NCBI GenBank assembly: GCA_035048485.1
Contig: CM068590.1
Coordinates: 14,840,298-14,904,297, forward strand
Direction: 5' to 3'
DNA: 64,000 nucleotides
Origin: Pteria penguin
Lineage: Eukaryota > Mollusca > Bivalvia > Pterioida > Pteriidae
Part shown: piece by piece, positions 34,399 through 46,379 of the stretch
Position numbering within the stretch: the first letter of the stretch is position 1
Layout: every line of letters starts with the position of its first letter
Made by a program: the position numbers and the translations under genes
Notes under the pieces: model-generated
Database searches by the model: none
What the model was told of the DNA's origin: nothing
The model's input: only the letters and a program-made list of their open reading frames with translations

Positions 34399-34582
34399 CA
34401 TGCGCGGATCCAGGAAGTTTTGGCAAGGGGAGGCGGGGTTCCAACCAAAGAAGGTAATTTTTTCTCTTACATGAGCCGGGGGGGGGGGGGAGGGAGGGGG
34501 GGGGTCCAACCCCAAAAATGCCCAAATATATTTTTCCAGGGGAAGTCCAGATCCCCGGTAGCCCCGTCTGTATCCGCGCATG
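34399..34582. mobile_element. 184-bp MITE with CATGCGCGGAT ends, copy 1
   Basis: Ends CATGCGCGGATCCAG and CTGTATCCGCGCATG are inverted repeats with one mismatch. A G-run of about 12 and another of 8 lie inside. TGTGT flanks it in copy 2, a possible target duplication. A roughly 41-bp direct repeat including TGCGCGGATC lies just before. Confidence 0.6.
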
Positions 34583-35141
34583 TGTGTCATGATCTTGAAC
34601 CAACTTCAATTCTCCAATATGGTGCTCTGCAAAATACAAGTCTCCGATCTGCGCGAGGGTATATGCTCCGCTTTGCGATGCTCTTGTTTTATTACGTGAC
34701 ATAGTATGGTTATGGGGTGCACTAAATGTCCGAGTAGCTAATGTGGTTTTCAATGGTATTTTTGTCGAAATAATTCGTTTTTATGGTATGGTAATTGATT
34801 CAAATTCCATTATTCAACATAAGAGAAGAGAAGAGAAGGCAGACGCTTTCCCTTCTTGATATGCGCAAGTCAATACAGACATAAATCTTCAGGAGGAGTA
34901 TGAAATGGCTACATATATTTTTCAAACGAGATGAGGGATTTCAACATTTTCCTTAAACCATTTCCCATGCAAAACACTAAAATTTATTGGGAGGCGTCAT
35001 TGCTTTCTCTTTCAGAGTACATGAAAAGGTAAATGTGATGTACTTAGATAAATGTTTTATCTATATTGTCCCACGGGGCTTCTGAGGTACGGTCATCTGA
35101 AACGTATCTGAAAACACCCAGACAGCAAGTTAATTTGGGTT

Positions 35142-35234
35142 TTCGGAGTACCGGGCCTTCGGAGTACCGGGCCTTCGGAGTATTGGACCTTCGGAGAAGC
35201 GGGCTCTCGGAATATCGGGCCTTCGGGTAAGTGG
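35142..35234. repeat. Inverted 15-bp minisatellite, copy 1
   Basis: About six units of CCTTCGGAGTACCGG, the reverse complement of the array at 33,354-33,463, 1.7 kb away. Confidence 0.85.
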
Positions 35235-35379
35235 GCTGTCTCCCTTACAATAACAAATCATTTGTATTGTCGGAGTATTGCAACTAGCATCCATCGAATC
35301 CCAAAAAGCTATTAAAACTTACTGACATATTGCACATGACTAATTTGGCCATTAGAAAATGATGAGTAATACAAAATTC

Positions 35380-35470
35380 ATAGGAATCCTATTGAATGCT
35401 AGAAAAATATCCTGAGTATCTTAAATACATGTTTTTATTAGAAATTAGAAATCTCAGAATATATATATGT
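35380..35470 (+). repeat. Exon-less remnant of ankyrin intron
   Basis: AGGAATCCTATTGAATGCTA, TATCCTGAGTATCTTAAA and AAATCTCAGAATAT resemble the sequence just upstream of exons E (31,510-31,600) and G (32,930-33,000), but no ankyrin exon follows. Confidence 0.4.
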
Positions 35471-35729
35471 ATATGTGCAGAAACAAGTATGAAAATATTA
35501 CATTTTCCGTTCGTGTATAAATCTGTGGACGCTTTCGCCGTATGACTCTTCAGACAGAATAATTTAATTGAATTGTAGTTTTAAAAAATATGACGTCACG
35601 ATAGTGTGATGTTGCGCAAGAACTTGTATGACCTTTCAGACATTCACAAATCGAAGGAAATCCAGGAATTTCTCATATTTTCCAAAATACATATATTAAG
35701 AATCTAACAGCAAAGCACCTAAATTGAGA

Positions 35730-37085
35730 CTAACAATTGCTGGACCATCTTGCAGTACAGAACGTATGAGCAGACTATGGACATCGTTTGAAAACCTCTA
35801 TGTAAGAAAGTGTCAAGTTTTGTAAGACTTGATATCGATTTCCTCAAGTATATTCCAGAAAAGGTATTGCCGAATACTAGAATTGTTAGTTTCTATGTCA
35901 CAGGTCTTTTTACCAACATTCTTTACGAATTAGGAATACAAGCCGTCGAAGTTTGGATTGAACAATATCGAGACGATATTCCAACACGATTCCAAGCATA
36001 CTTTAGTATATCTGGTCTAAAACTAGTACTTCAGAAAAACTTTTTCTACTTTTAAAGCAAATTTAAAAAAAAAAAAAAAGGAACTGCAATGAGTACCAAA
36101 GTGGCACCAACATATGCCACCGTTATGATGGTAATTTTAGAATAGAAATTATGCAGTATTTTACCATTTCTTTTCGATACAAATTTCTCTCAATATATAA
36201 AAAGCAATTGGAAGAGACATCTGGATGATACTTTCAACTTTTGGATAAAAACAGAAAATGAAATGAAAGCATTTCATGCGGCAACCAACAACCTGCATGA
36301 ATAAATTAAGTTTATTATTGAATCCAGCACGACGCAACTTCCGTTTCTGGACATTCTCGTTATAAAAGACAAAGAAGAAATAAAATCCGATCTTTATTGC
36401 AAACCTACAGATAGCCACAAATACTTGGACTTTAGATCGTGCCACTCTTCTCACACAAAATGAAACATACCCTTTTTATTTGGCTAGGATATTATGCACC
36501 ATTCTCCCGGATACCGAAAGAAGATACATGCGTTTAAAATAAAAAGAAATATATCTTAAATGACAACATAATCCGGAAAAACTAGTCAAAGGAAGAATAA
36601 AGAAGGCATTTGCTATTCTACTTGTTGAGCTTAGACAACTACTGATTAACCCCACCCCCCCCCACCCCCCCAAACCACCCTTCCCAATTACAGCATTCCG
36701 TTCGTCATCACACATAATCCATGTAATCACAACATCTATTATTGTACTAAAACATTTTGTTCCTATTTTGGAACAATCTGATAACATAAAAACTTAGTCA
36801 AGGATTCACATATTATCAAAAGCCGCCGCCAAGCACCAAGTTTAAAACGTTTACTGACAAGAGCTTAACTTGGGATCACACACTCGAGTGGTGTAAAAGA
36901 GATGCGGGTCATGTGAGATAATAGAGGAATGTGATAAGAAAATACTCAATACAGGTCAGGTATTACGCCTAATAAATGTATAAACTGGAAATCCAACATT
37001 TTATCTTCTGTGTGACCTGTCCGATATGTTTTATATCAGACAAACCAATAACCTCATAGACAGGGCCAGCGCTGTAACGTTAAGG
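35730..37085 (+). pseudogene. Penelope-like element C, degraded, copy 1
   Basis: In order across frames: FVRLDIDFLKYIPEKV, NTRIVSFYVTGLFTNI (ORF 35,810-36,055), GTAM-TKVAPTYAT, SNWKRHLDDTFNFW (the D-D catalytic motif), LPFLDILVIKDKEEI, YCKPTDSH-YLDFRSCH, then a GIY-YIG start (MFYIRQTNNLIDRA-like) near 37,026-37,075. RT then GIY-YIG order is classic Penelope. Many stops and frameshifts; inactive. Confidence 0.75.
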
Positions 37086-37703
37086 CACTCCACGACGTCA
37101 TGGACCGTATAGTCTACTGAAAACTGCGTAACAAAATTTTGAGTAAAACTTATTTATGCAAAAACTGTAATATGAAAAATGTTTAACATGTAGATTGTTT
37201 AACAAGTCGATTTTGTTTTTACATATTTCAATTTATCCCTACCTGTTTACAATTACGTGACTGCTATAAAACAAACACTAAAAAAGTACAAGTGTATATT
37301 GCCTAATATTGTGATTAAATTTTGTAGTAAACAATAAATGGAAGCCTATCAATAATATTTACAGCTGTTCCCAAAGGGAGTAATTGTGTAAACATACTGG
37401 GATGAAATTGCTAAGTGTTTTAATTTTATAATAAATGGTCTAATTGAATTGACATTCTATTGTTATTTTAAAATCTAAAAGTTAGGCCCAGCAAAACGAA
37501 TTTAAAATAGACGTAAAACAGTCTTAATGTGAAATTACACAACAAATAGAGTTGTGAAAAAAAATTGCACTAAAGCATTATTCTTGGCATGTTGACTGTT
37601 GCAGTTTAGCCCGCTTTATATAATGCACTGATCAATAGTGACGTCACAATGACGTTTTGACTTTTTTCTGCAACATATAATTCTGTACTGCCTTAACACA
37701 GTA
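37086..37703 (+). other. Unassigned intron sequence, copy 1
   Basis: AT-rich, nothing recognised; repeated at about 60,945-61,559. Confidence 0.4.
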
Positions 37704-37974
37704 AGCCGGCGTGGCCTAGTGGTATCGCGTCGGACTCCTGATCGGGAGGCCGGGGGTCGAGTCCCGCTCTGGTCATGCCGGTGTCATGTCTTTCGGACGA
37801 GACAGTAAAAACCGAGGCCCCGTATCGTGGTATGCATGGCACATTAAACATCCCTCGCTGCTTCGGGTGGGTCATTTGCAAAGGTCAAAATTTGTATGCC
37901 CCGCATCAGGCAGATGCCGTCACCATATACATGAAATATTCGTGGTGTGACGTAAAACAAAAAGTCAATCAATC
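37704..37974 (+). mobile_element. tRNA-derived SINE, plus strand, copy 1
   Basis: A-box-like TGGCCTAGTGG at 37,712-37,722, B-box-like GGTCGAGTCCC at 37,755-37,765, central TCTTTCGGACGAGACAGTAA then CCGAGGCCCCGTATCG, and a 3' end with GTCAATCAATC. Length about 271 bp. Same family as the minus-strand SINE at 12,801. Confidence 0.8.
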
Positions 37975-38574
37975 CAGTTAACGCAGCTGCACGTGTCCAA
38001 AAACAGGAAATTAAGGATCCCTCTATCAGGACATCCCCTGCTCAATGGACTTTGAGGAATGCGGAAGAGGGAAATACAAAATATTCCCTTTTTATAAAGT
38101 TAGGAATAGCGATGAAAATCTACGCAGAGCGGAAGGAGATTACTTTATACAACTATTTAAACCATCTTTGAATATGAAATTATCCTACGCAAAATTACGT
38201 TATACCAAGGCATAAGTAACTATAAGATACATCACAAAATCGTGACGTCATACTTTATCTTGACAGCAATTAAATTAAATTATTCTCTCTCAAGAGCGAT
38301 ACGGCGCAAGTGCTCAGAGAAAAAAAAACAACCGCAAAATGTGAAATATTCATAGTTCTGTCTATATCTATATTTTCAGTACCAAGGAACATTCTTCTTT
38401 TTTCTACACATATATACACAATGTATATAATAGCATGTAGATTGCAGAAGAAATATATTCAGAGTTTTCTGAAGTGCAAATGTGTGTAAGTGAATTGTAT
38501 TAAAATCCTAGAGTATGAGAAACAATAGTTTAGTTTAGAAATGCGTAATATACTCATCATGATGTTTTATATAG

Positions 38575-38673
38575 GATCATAGGACACCTCTTCACATAGC
38601 AGTACAATATGATCATCCTGAGGTAATAAAAGTACTTTTGGAAAAGAAAGCAGACGTGAATGCAATGACAAAT
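38575..38673 (+). CDS. Ankyrin exon A, copy 2
   Basis: Acceptor TATATAG, donor GTAAGG, 33 codons in phase 0. Same protein as copies 1 and 3; one synonymous GAC/GAT difference from copy 1. Confidence 0.88.
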
Positions 38674-39588
38674 GTAAGGAAAAAGCAACCCGGACCCACC
38701 AGGCCGTTTATTTATTAAGTATTCCATTGACTTCCGGGTTTATAGATGTTTTGAATTTGGAAGTGAATCGAAATAAGTGGCAATTGAATTACCAATCATT
38801 GAGAAAGCTTTTGTTTTACTTGATAAAAAGTAATGTTTACATTTATGCAAATAGTACTGAAAACAGTATCTAATGCAATACAACACAAATCACTGGACAG
38901 AATATATCACAATACGATGATGGCAGCGTAACGTGACTACTGTATTACTTAAATATGTGTAACGTCAGTTATAATCCTATTAAAGACCTGTAATAAATTA
39001 ATTACATACAACTCGGAGAAAGTTCCAAAAACTGCTTTATGAAAATAGTACATAGCGACGCATATACATGAATCCCATGAATATAAGCTAACCAGTATTT
39101 CTTGTGAATGTCATGTAATACATACTGAAATAATACTTTACTTACAAGCAATATGAATATCTATACTTACTGTCATTACAGAGCACTTCAAACATATAGG
39201 TACTTAATATATAATACTTTTATCTATACAATTAAAACATAATATTCAATGGAATTATGCAAGTACTAATCACCGTTTTTTTTTTCTTTTTTTTTGTGTG
39301 CAGTTGTAGAGTGTTGGAAGCCATAAATCTCCTTCCGTTTTCACCTTGTTTGATATAAGCCATCTGTTTTATATTAGACACGTACATAGACAAGTATTTC
39401 TCCTAATATAGGAAAAGATATGGACTATATAAATATATATATATATTGTCCTGCTAATAGCGTCATGTTAGGGGTACACTTCCATTTTAGGGTTAAGTGT
39501 AAACCTACAACAACCAAACACTAACATTTATACCACGTGACTTCTACCAGTTGAATATAGTCAATAATCATCATCTTTTAATACGTAG
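38674..39588 (+). other. A-B intron, copy 2
   Basis: Contains the block at about 39,080-39,130 missing from copy 1 and a very short (TA)n at 39,434-39,446. Nothing else recognised. Confidence 0.5.
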
Positions 39589-39687
39589 GATGAAAGGACA
39601 CCTCTCCATATAGCAGTTGTAGATAATGCGCTCAATGTTATAAAGCTTCTATTGGACAGAAAAGCAGATATTAATGCAAAGCTGGTG
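39589..39687 (+). CDS. Ankyrin exon B, copy 2
   Basis: Acceptor ACGTAG, donor GTAAGT, 33 codons in phase 0. The single amino-acid change among live exons between copies 1 and 2 is here: residue 11 is Val (GTA) rather than Ala (GCA). Confidence 0.88.
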
Positions 39688-40047
39688 GTAAGTACTATAA
39701 CCATTACTTCCACGTCACACAACATATTTGACTGCTGTGTAGTTTAATTTGAGACAAAAAAGGTAACTTTAAGTTTACTACATAACAAGACTCTTATTTT
39801 TTTTCTAAACATTAGATTAAGATTATATTGACCGCAATTCACGACCTGTTGTTTTGACACTACTTCGATTTCTTTTAAGTGATCATATCCTCATCCTATT
39901 TAATCATGATATGTAGAATTACTAAATGGTAAAACAATCTGGAAACTTCGTTTAACAAATTTATAATCAACCCGTCTGAAACCTGCAGTATACAATAACA
40001 TATGAATATAATAAATTATGCGTCAAACTTGTGCAGGTTGAAAACAG

Positions 40048-40086
40048 ACACACACACACACACAAACACACTCACACCAACACACA

Positions 40087-40168
<82 letters not shown>
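40048..40168. repeat. (CA)n microsatellite, copy 2
   Basis: About 121 bp of AC repeats. Confidence 0.95.
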
Positions 40169-40170
<2 letters not shown>

Positions 40171-40202
40171 CCTCTCCCATAGAAACAAAAGGAGTCTGAC
40201 GT

Positions 40203-40535
40203 TCAAAAATTGACAACAAAAGACATCAGGCCAAGCTGTATTACAGAAATCACAAAGAACATGCACATAAACATGATATTAGTAAAATACACAGAAAACG
40301 ACATAAGAAAAATATTCGATTGTACTGCAATAACGATATTGACTTAGGACGCTCAATAAAAGTAAAAAATGTCATTCAGTTAATGTGGTTAACCGGTTTA
40401 CCGGTGCCGACCTTCCCACTCACCATAAAGGTAGCACAATTAATCACATTTACAAAATCTATAAATAATTCTCCATATAGATAATAAGGATCAACAGGTT
40501 TCTCAAGACAAGAGGTCATAAAAATTTTAACACAA
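40203..40535 (+). repeat. Unnamed ORF-fragment family, copy 2 member 1
   Basis: Duplicate of 16,477-16,798; one base change near 40,320 breaks the frame relative to copy 1. Confidence 0.55.
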
Positions 40536-40586
40536 TACAATAGAAGTATATGCTACTATCAGAAATATTAACATTCATCTTTTTTT

Positions 40587-40632
40587 TCGGGAAACCTTTT
40601 TAAAGACATCTGTTTTTAAAAAGGTTTCCCGA
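40587..40632. repeat. Perfect 18-bp palindrome, copy 2
   Basis: Same arms and 10-base loop as at 16,855-16,900. Confidence 0.85.
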
Positions 40633-42991
40633 AGACAGCAATACAACCGACAAATACTGATAAAGAATATCAAAAATAAATATAGAACATATATACTTTT
40701 TAATTTTAGTGTACCATATGCGCATTTCGACAACTTATGTCTCTTGAGTGATGCTCGTGGCCAAATGATTGGAATTCTCAAAATGTATAAATATTTGAAG
40801 AAACCCATTTAAGTTATTTTTAGAATCCCTTCATTGCCATTATAAAATTGAATTCGAACAATTCGTGATGCAACTACTCCATGTCCTATTCACATTTTCC
40901 ATTGTCCTTTTCATTGAGAATTTGAGCGTAAACGCCTTTCCATGGTAACGTGTATTAAAAGCTCTAAACTGCTGGAAGGAGTACGATATTTTTCACTGGG
41001 TTCGTTTCCTTTCATTGATTGTAGTCTAATGTATTTTCTCAATAGTTTTAGTACATTCATATGGTCGCTCCGGAGCATTGCTACATGAAATCCATATTGT
41101 ACTGCCTGGTCAGTGTTCATACTCCCTGGGTCGTAGGTAACTAAGTGGATGAATTTTGATTCCTTATTAATAAACACTGGAACAAAACAACAAAACTTTA
41201 CAGTGATAAGAAAACGTTTCGATACAATACATCGGGATGTGAAAATGAGGGAAGATAAGTTAAACGGTCATCCTGACGGAACGGCTAAAGTTTAGTAATG
41301 AATACAGACAAACCGCAGCTTGAAAATAAACTCAGCCAACAGGATTCCGTCCTCTAAGGACGTGGGACCTACACTAGACGCTACATGTGGTTTCTACTAC
41401 AGAGACAGTTCTTGGGAATCTCGCGCAAGAATTCCCAAGTATCCTCATATAGTCGCTTCAAATATGATACGATATATATCTATATCTATGTATATATGAG
41501 TAGGCCGCGGTTAATGGGAAACGTAGAAAATATCCCTCGATAATCTTTATGTATTATATATAAGAAATAAAATAAAGTATCGCCATATATGATCGTAATC
41601 TGCAGCACATTTTGACGAAAAAAATGTTTACTATTTACACGTGAATACTGTCACAGACGAGACGATCTGGGTAGCTAGTTGATGAATAAATAATGGTTTA
41701 GAAAGCTTTCATTTTACCTGATACGACACATTCATACAAACCATACAAAATACAATATTTAATAGAATACAACGCTGTTTTCATTCATTAGACAGAGCAT
41801 ATTACAATACGGTCAGGGCATCATTACAGCATTACTTAAATATGTGATACTTCAGATACAACCGAAGTAAGGACTTGCAGTAGATGAAGTGCATACATCT
41901 TGGAGAACTGCTTTATAACATTGGTACATGGCGAAACATATTCGTGATAACATTAATTCCGTATTTCATGGACATGCCTTACACTGCACACTAATAATTA
42001 ATACTTTACTTACAATCATACTTATGCTTATTATCGTTACACAACATACTTCAAACAAAAACACGTGTTTTATATACACTATTTTATCTATACACTTGGA
42101 ACATAGTATCTAATAGAAACATGCATGTATCGCTTACAGTTATTCAGAAAATGAAAATATGACCACTATAGATATAAAACACTAGGTACACTAACCGAAA
42201 ACATGACTAACCGACAGAAACGAATGTATATACAAATGATAGTAATGACAATATTGCTGCAAGATTTGGAAATCTAGCTCAATTGTAATATATAATTGTC
42301 GAGTGTTGGTAACTATATATCGCTTCCTTTTCTAATTCGCTGTATATTACCCATGAATTTTGCATTTATATTGGATACGTACATATATTTCTTCTACTTG
42401 TCATTATGAATTCTCTAGTTATGTAGCATACGTACTGCCACAAATTGCATGTTTTAACTGTAGATAATCTATAATTCATTCTTTTATTTATGTACCTCAT
42501 GCATACATGTACATCTGTCCTTAATTGTTTTTTTTTTTTTGCGCTTAATTTTATCAATTCTGTTATGAATTTGGACTTGAAATACGCACGTTTTAGATTG
42601 GGACTTGAATATCACTGAAAGGGCAGAATTTCTCGAAATGTGCATATTGTGCACCAAATTAATAAACATTTATAAGTACGTTCTGATAAATTTCGTTAAT
42701 ACTCATTGTCATCGAAGCTTGCAAGCTTGAGTTGCAGCTAGCCAGTGTTTGGAGTTTCATTTTTCATGATTTATTGATTTATTTATTATTTTACTGTTGA
42801 GTATAAAATGAGTATTTTTATTGTATTACTTGTTTTATTATGTGGGTCACCCGTGACTCAACATTGTATTGTTAGAGATAGTAGTCGTAGTAGTAATCAT
42901 AGAACCAGAGATAAGTTCTGTGGGAGATGAAACTGACACAGTAAAGAGGCAAGGATTTGTAAGAGTTTATTGAAGTTTATGTCTATAGTAA
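40633..42991 (+). other. B-C intron interior, copy 2
   Basis: Duplicate of 16,901-19,262. The minus-strand open stretch is frameshifted near 40,990. Confidence 0.45.
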
Positions 42992-43262
42992 TTGATTTAT
43001 TGATTTTTGTTTAACGTCACATCATGAATATTTCACGTATATGGTGACGGGATCTGCCTGATGCGGGACATACAAATTTGACGTTTGCAACAGACCCACT
43101 CGAAGCAGTGAGCGATCTTTAACGTGCCATGCATACCACAGCACGGTGCCGCGGTGTTTACTGTCTCATCCGAAAGACAGAACACCGGCATGACCAGAGC
43201 GGGACTCGAACCCCGGCCTCCCGATCAAGTCGCGAGCACGATACCACTAGGCCACGTCGGCT
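42992..43262 (-). mobile_element. tRNA-derived SINE, minus strand, copy 2
   Basis: Duplicate of 19,263-19,532. Confidence 0.75.
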
Positions 43263-43482
43263 ATTAAATATTTTTAATAATTTTTGTTTATATGTTAGAA
43301 TAAACATGCTACTAGCGATTTATTTTAAAACTGGCATGAGGGAAATCGCATAAAGTTATTTGATTTAAAGAAAATCAACAAACGTTTATAGATTCCCAAT
43401 AGAAACCGTTTAAGTGCCGTTTACGGCAATTTTTTCAACTTCATTACGTCATCAAGTTTTGTTAATCTTGTCGAGATTTTTT

Positions 43483-43580
43483 GTGGAGCGCTGGTAGCTC
43501 AGTCGGTTAGACGGTCGGAAGCATGACAGCTAGGTGATTCGGTACCATAGGTCGTGGGTTTGAATCCCAGTCGGGGTACG
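43483..43580 (+). repeat. tRNA-like sequence, copy 2
   Basis: Same A- and B-box-like words as at 19,754-19,851. Confidence 0.5.
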
Positions 43581-43826
43581 AATATAAGTGAAATATCGGG
43601 TGCATTGTTAACTGTAGTATATTTGTGCTTATATGTTTGTCTAATTTGTCTTTATTTCTACAGGTATTTCTTCGGAGATCCAAGGTCCATTGTACGACCG
43701 GGTGTTTCACTGTTTCTATTTGTGCTTTATATGTTTATTTCTGTTGCAGTGATTGTGTTTTTTCCGCTTGCGTTTACGTCGGGCAAATCTCTTCACTCTC
43801 CGCGGCCGTGTTGTCATGCATACGAT

Positions 43827-44181
43827 TAGCTAATGATTGACTATTAAACATACATTGTGTGTAACAAAACGATCAGTTGCGGAACGAGAATAACTCAGCA
43901 CGTCAGATGAACAAAAGCTTGGTAAACTATAGAGGTCAGAGGTGAAACCAGGTGCCCGGGTGGAGTAAATGTCTCCTGTTTGGCTAATCACACCCGCCGT
44001 GAATACCCTTATATAGTGCAAGCTGTAGAGGAACCCAATACAAAACCTATGGTCTTTCCGATGATCTTGGGGTCATACTGTCGATGTCGAAGGTGTTTAG
44101 AACTCTCCTTAGTCTGTACACTATATTACCGTAGAAATCGGGAGGAGAAATTCCGTATTGTTGAAAAGTCCGAATTTAAAT
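43827..44181 (-). pseudogene. Penelope-like RT C-terminus and tail, copy 2
   Basis: Duplicate of 20,098-20,452. Confidence 0.6.
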
Positions 44182-44662
44182 AAATTTCTCAATAACGTTT
44201 GTACAATTTACCAAAAGTGTTTCGAAGTTTATGATATCTATAATTCTGAGTTGGAAGTTTGAAAGTGATTTGAACATTGCGTGAAAATCCGATACATTAT
44301 TAAAGGATGTAGAAAATGAATCAATTGATAAAAAAACATACAGTAATACAGTAGACTCAATTTTATGACAAAAGTCTCCCAAGATGTTAACAACAATAGA
44401 AGTCTTAAAAGACACACACAAGAACTGCAAATGATGCTTGGAAAGGTGTGGCGATTACAGAAGACGATACTCGTCAAGTATATGCATTGGTTAATCGATT
44501 AATGGGCCCTAATTCTGATACACACGAAGAAGGGACGTGAACAAACACATATTTCAAAATGTATAATTACACATGGCTGCACGAATCTGTAGTATATTTT
44601 ATAGAGAATATCTTGTAACACATCCCAACATAATACAACGAAACATATTGATCATGACTCGT

Positions 44663-44665
<3 letters not shown>

Positions 44666-44696
<31 letters not shown>
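44666..44696 (+). repeat. Poly-A run expanded in copy 2
   Basis: About 31 A bases; copy 1 has about 9 at the same place (20,935). Confidence 0.9.
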
Positions 44697-44698
<2 letters not shown>

Positions 44699-44940
44699 TA
44701 TTGTCGAAAAAAAGTTTTGGGTCTAGATGCGATATTTTATTCTCATGGGAAGCTTTCTTGAAGACTTGAATAAATATATGTTGAAGTATTTTAATCTTAC
44801 GAGTCGTTATTCAGTTCGATCAATCCGATAGTGTAGTCTTAATTTACTATTATCTAACTAAATTGTCAACGTCAAATTTTATATTTCTTAAGTCAGATTC
44901 ATGAAGCTTATAAGTCGCCATTATATTTTTTGTTATGTAG

Positions 44941-45039
44941 GATGAAAGGGTCCCTCTCCATATTGCAGTTCAACATAATCGTATCGATGTTATAATGTTA
45001 CTACTGGATAGTGATGCTGATATCAATGCAAAGATGTTG
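44941..45039 (+). CDS. Ankyrin exon C, copy 2
   Basis: Acceptor ATGTAG, donor GTGAGT, 33 codons in phase 0; same protein as copy 1 despite three base changes (GTG/GTT, CAG/CAA, ATT/ATC). Confidence 0.88.
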
Positions 45040-45194
45040 GTGAGTAAACTTGTAATCATAAACTTTTATTTACTACATTTGACTTACCTAGGTCGACTGT
45101 TTTTCCACTTTATTTTTGGAAACATGACCTTTGGATTAATACTAACTAGCTTCTTGCTTTGTTAAATAATGCTATAGTAAGATAATTTTAATAG

Positions 45195-45344
45195 ACCTTT
45201 TACCTATTTTACATGGTGTAAGCGGCAATGCCCTGACAAATGAAGTTTTGCCGCATAGATTTGCGTCATACTACTGTGACGTCACAATCCAAATATTAAA
45301 TGAAAATTCCGACAAAATGTGGTCATGTAAAATTGGTAAAAGGT
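45195..45344. repeat. 150-bp MITE, copy 2
   Basis: Duplicate of 21,441-21,590 with the same inverted ends. Confidence 0.65.
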
Positions 45345-46023
45345 ATATTATTCGTTCAATACTATTTCACTTCTTTACAACGTAGAGCAACGAACGTAAC
45401 ACAATAATACTGCATATATGTATTTCAGTTGTCAAACAATAACACCATTGTATTTTTTATATAATAATTAATGGTAATAAAAATCAAAATACCATCAGAA
45501 AAATCCTAAATAGACGCAAAGGAGATAGATACCCGACTTAGTTGTAGAACAAAAATGTTCAGTTGTAGTAAAAATGTACAATCAAAGAAGAGATATTTCA
45601 TTAAATATGACAAAGATTAATGGATTACTGAATTTGAAAGGTTTAACTTGTAACCAGAAAAACAAAAACCTCAAAAAACGAACATTTATATTATATTTTT
45701 ATATCATATATCAAGGAGCTCCTCGTAGGCCAAGGTTGAGAAAAAGTGCACTTGAACAAGCTTTTAGGCCGGTTTTCTAATCCTTAATTGGATATGAAAT
45801 GCATTTCTCTAGTGCATCGAGACTGCACCACTTTGCAATATTTGTTTTATGGACCGGAATACATATATGCCTTTAGATTATAACAGTTTACTACACAAAA
45901 AATGTTACTTTGATGAAATTGTTCTTAAATGGTGAATATCCATATATCCTAAGAAAAAGCAAAAGTACTATTGTATATTTTTATTTTATTGGATCTCTTT
46001 AGGATACTACTACTACTTCTACT

Positions 46024-46024
46024 G

Positions 46025-46058
<34 letters not shown>

Positions 46059-46125
46059 TAATATTATTATTAATAATAATAATAATAATAAATATAATAA
46101 TAATAAATAATAATAATATAATAAT

Positions 46126-46174
<49 letters not shown>

Positions 46175-46213
46175 ATAATAATAATAATAATAAATATAAT
46201 AATAATAATGATA

Positions 46214-46274
<61 letters not shown>

Positions 46275-46276
46275 CA

Positions 46277-46308
<32 letters not shown>

Positions 46309-46334
46309 AAACAATAATAATAATAATAATAATA

Positions 46335-46376
<42 letters not shown>

Positions 46377-46379
46377 TAT
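46024..46379. repeat. Compound (AAT)n/(ACT)n microsatellite, copy 2
   Basis: Longer than copy 1 and rearranged internally, with an extra AAT/AATATT block. Confidence 0.95.

Larger units (their letters stand above)
14195..37885 (+). repeat. Ankyrin exon cassette, copy 1
   Basis: About 23.69 kb with exons A (14,881), B (15,840), C (21,187), D (25,046), dead E (31,656), F (32,285) and G (33,071) and all introns. Copy 2 repeats it in the same order at 37,886-61,741 and copy 3 begins at 61,742. Copies are near-identical also in intron transposons, so the whole block was duplicated after those elements landed. The unit start is set here at the rearrangement junction; the true duplication boundary may differ. 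Confidence 0.9.
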
